DNA of 6,656 nt, from the NCBI GenBank assembly GCA_028821035.1, contig JAPPHP010000021.1, positions 1 to 6,656 of the forward strand, written 5' to 3'. Origin of the DNA: Gammaproteobacteria bacterium. Lineage in GTDB: Bacteria; Pseudomonadota; Gammaproteobacteria; Pseudomonadales; Azotimanducaceae. Positions 6,411 to 6,656 of this stretch are shown here, piece by piece. Under the pieces are notes generated by a model that worked only from the letters and a program-made list of their open reading frames with translations, made no database searches and was not told where the DNA came from. Positions within the stretch are counted from its first letter, which is position 1. Each line of letters opens with the position of its first letter. The position numbers and the translations under genes are program-made.

Positions 6411-6656
6411 TCAGCCGGGGTGCGTCTGCAACCCTCCGTCCACGCGGATGAGCTGACCGGTGATGTAGCGGGACGCCGGCGTGCACAGGAAGCCGACGAC
6501 CTCCGCCAGTTCCTGCGGCTGCCCGTACCGTTCCAGCGTGCCGTCCTCGACCAGCCACGACTCCTGCAGGGAGTCCGCGGCGATGCGGAGGAACCGCTCG
6601 GTGGTGAAGCCGCCCGGCACGGCGCAGTTGACGTTGATGTTGTACGGGCGGAGCTG
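6411..6656 (-). CDS. Short-chain dehydrogenase/reductase (SDR), C-terminal part (5' end beyond window)
   Basis: The minus-strand frame is open from the right edge to a TGA at 6411-6413, giving 81 visible residues of a protein that is normally about 250. It starts just before 'NINVNCAVPGGFTT', the SDR V-N-x-x-x-PG-T block that follows the catalytic Tyr-Lys. It ends with 'RYGQPQELAEVVGFL' and 'RYITGQLIRVDGG', the hallmark C-terminal signature of classical SDRs. The cofactor-binding TGxxxGxG and YxxxK motifs lie outside the window, so NAD versus NADP preference and the substrate cannot be read. The typical role is oxidation of an alcohol or reduction of a ketone in the cytoplasm. The gene converges on the hydrolase gene with a 45-base gap, so it belongs to a different transcript but may be part of the same catabolic locus. 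A GTG at 6618-6620 is an internal codon (Val in CAVPGG), not a start. Confidence 0.93.
   Translation of the reverse strand, partial: QLRPYNINVNCAVPGGFTTERFLRIAADSLQESWLVEDGTLERYGQPQELAEVVGFLCTPASRYITGQLIRVDGGLQTHPG

Noticed and set aside
1..6656. CRISPR, tRNA/rRNA, insertion sequences, phage or toxin-antitoxin and defence genes
   Set aside because: I found no repeat-spacer pattern, cloverleaf-like sequence, transposase or integrase motifs, terminal repeats, or small paired genes; codon and base use look uniform across the plus-strand genes.

Overview
The window is a high-GC stretch (about two-thirds G+C by eye) from a Gram-negative bacterium. The Gram-negative call rests on a complete TonB-dependent outer-membrane receptor with a Sec signal peptide. 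Sequence style and gene content fit a TonB-receptor-rich proteobacterium, either a marine or host-associated gammaproteobacterium or a sphingomonad-like alphaproteobacterium. The sequence alone does not settle the lineage.

Layout, left to right: (1) the C-terminal part of a probable MaoC/FAS1-like hotdog dehydratase, ending at 291; (2) a complete family III (CaiB/BaiF) CoA-transferase, 337-1602; (3) a 12-helix MFS transporter resembling the monocarboxylate/oxalate-formate group, 1627-2892; (4) a 54-base gap containing two small dyads, a perfect TTGACA and a good ribosome-binding site; (5) a complete 798-residue TonB-dependent receptor, 2947-5343; (6) a complete alpha/beta-hydrolase of the HSL/esterase (fold-3) type, 5364-6365; (7) on the opposite strand, the C-terminal part of a short-chain dehydrogenase/reductase (SDR), running from the right edge to 6411. 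The five plus-strand genes have gaps of 45, 24, 54 and 20 bases, so they look like one transcription unit, possibly with an internal promoter before the receptor. No stretch of 300 bases or more lacks a gene.

Read together (inference), this is a small uptake-and-catabolism locus. The receptor would import a substrate across the outer membrane, the esterase-like hydrolase would cleave an ester or similar bond, and the MFS protein would carry an organic acid across the inner membrane. The CoA-transferase would then make the acyl-CoA, and the hotdog dehydratase and SDR would act on the acyl-CoA or alcohol. The substrate cannot be named from the sequence.

I see no RNA genes, CRISPR, insertion sequences or phage genes, and no clearly new system. 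The points most worth a second look are the hydrolase's altered oxyanion-hole motif (Leu where HGGGW normally has His), the dyads and TTGACA upstream of the receptor, and the gene combination itself.
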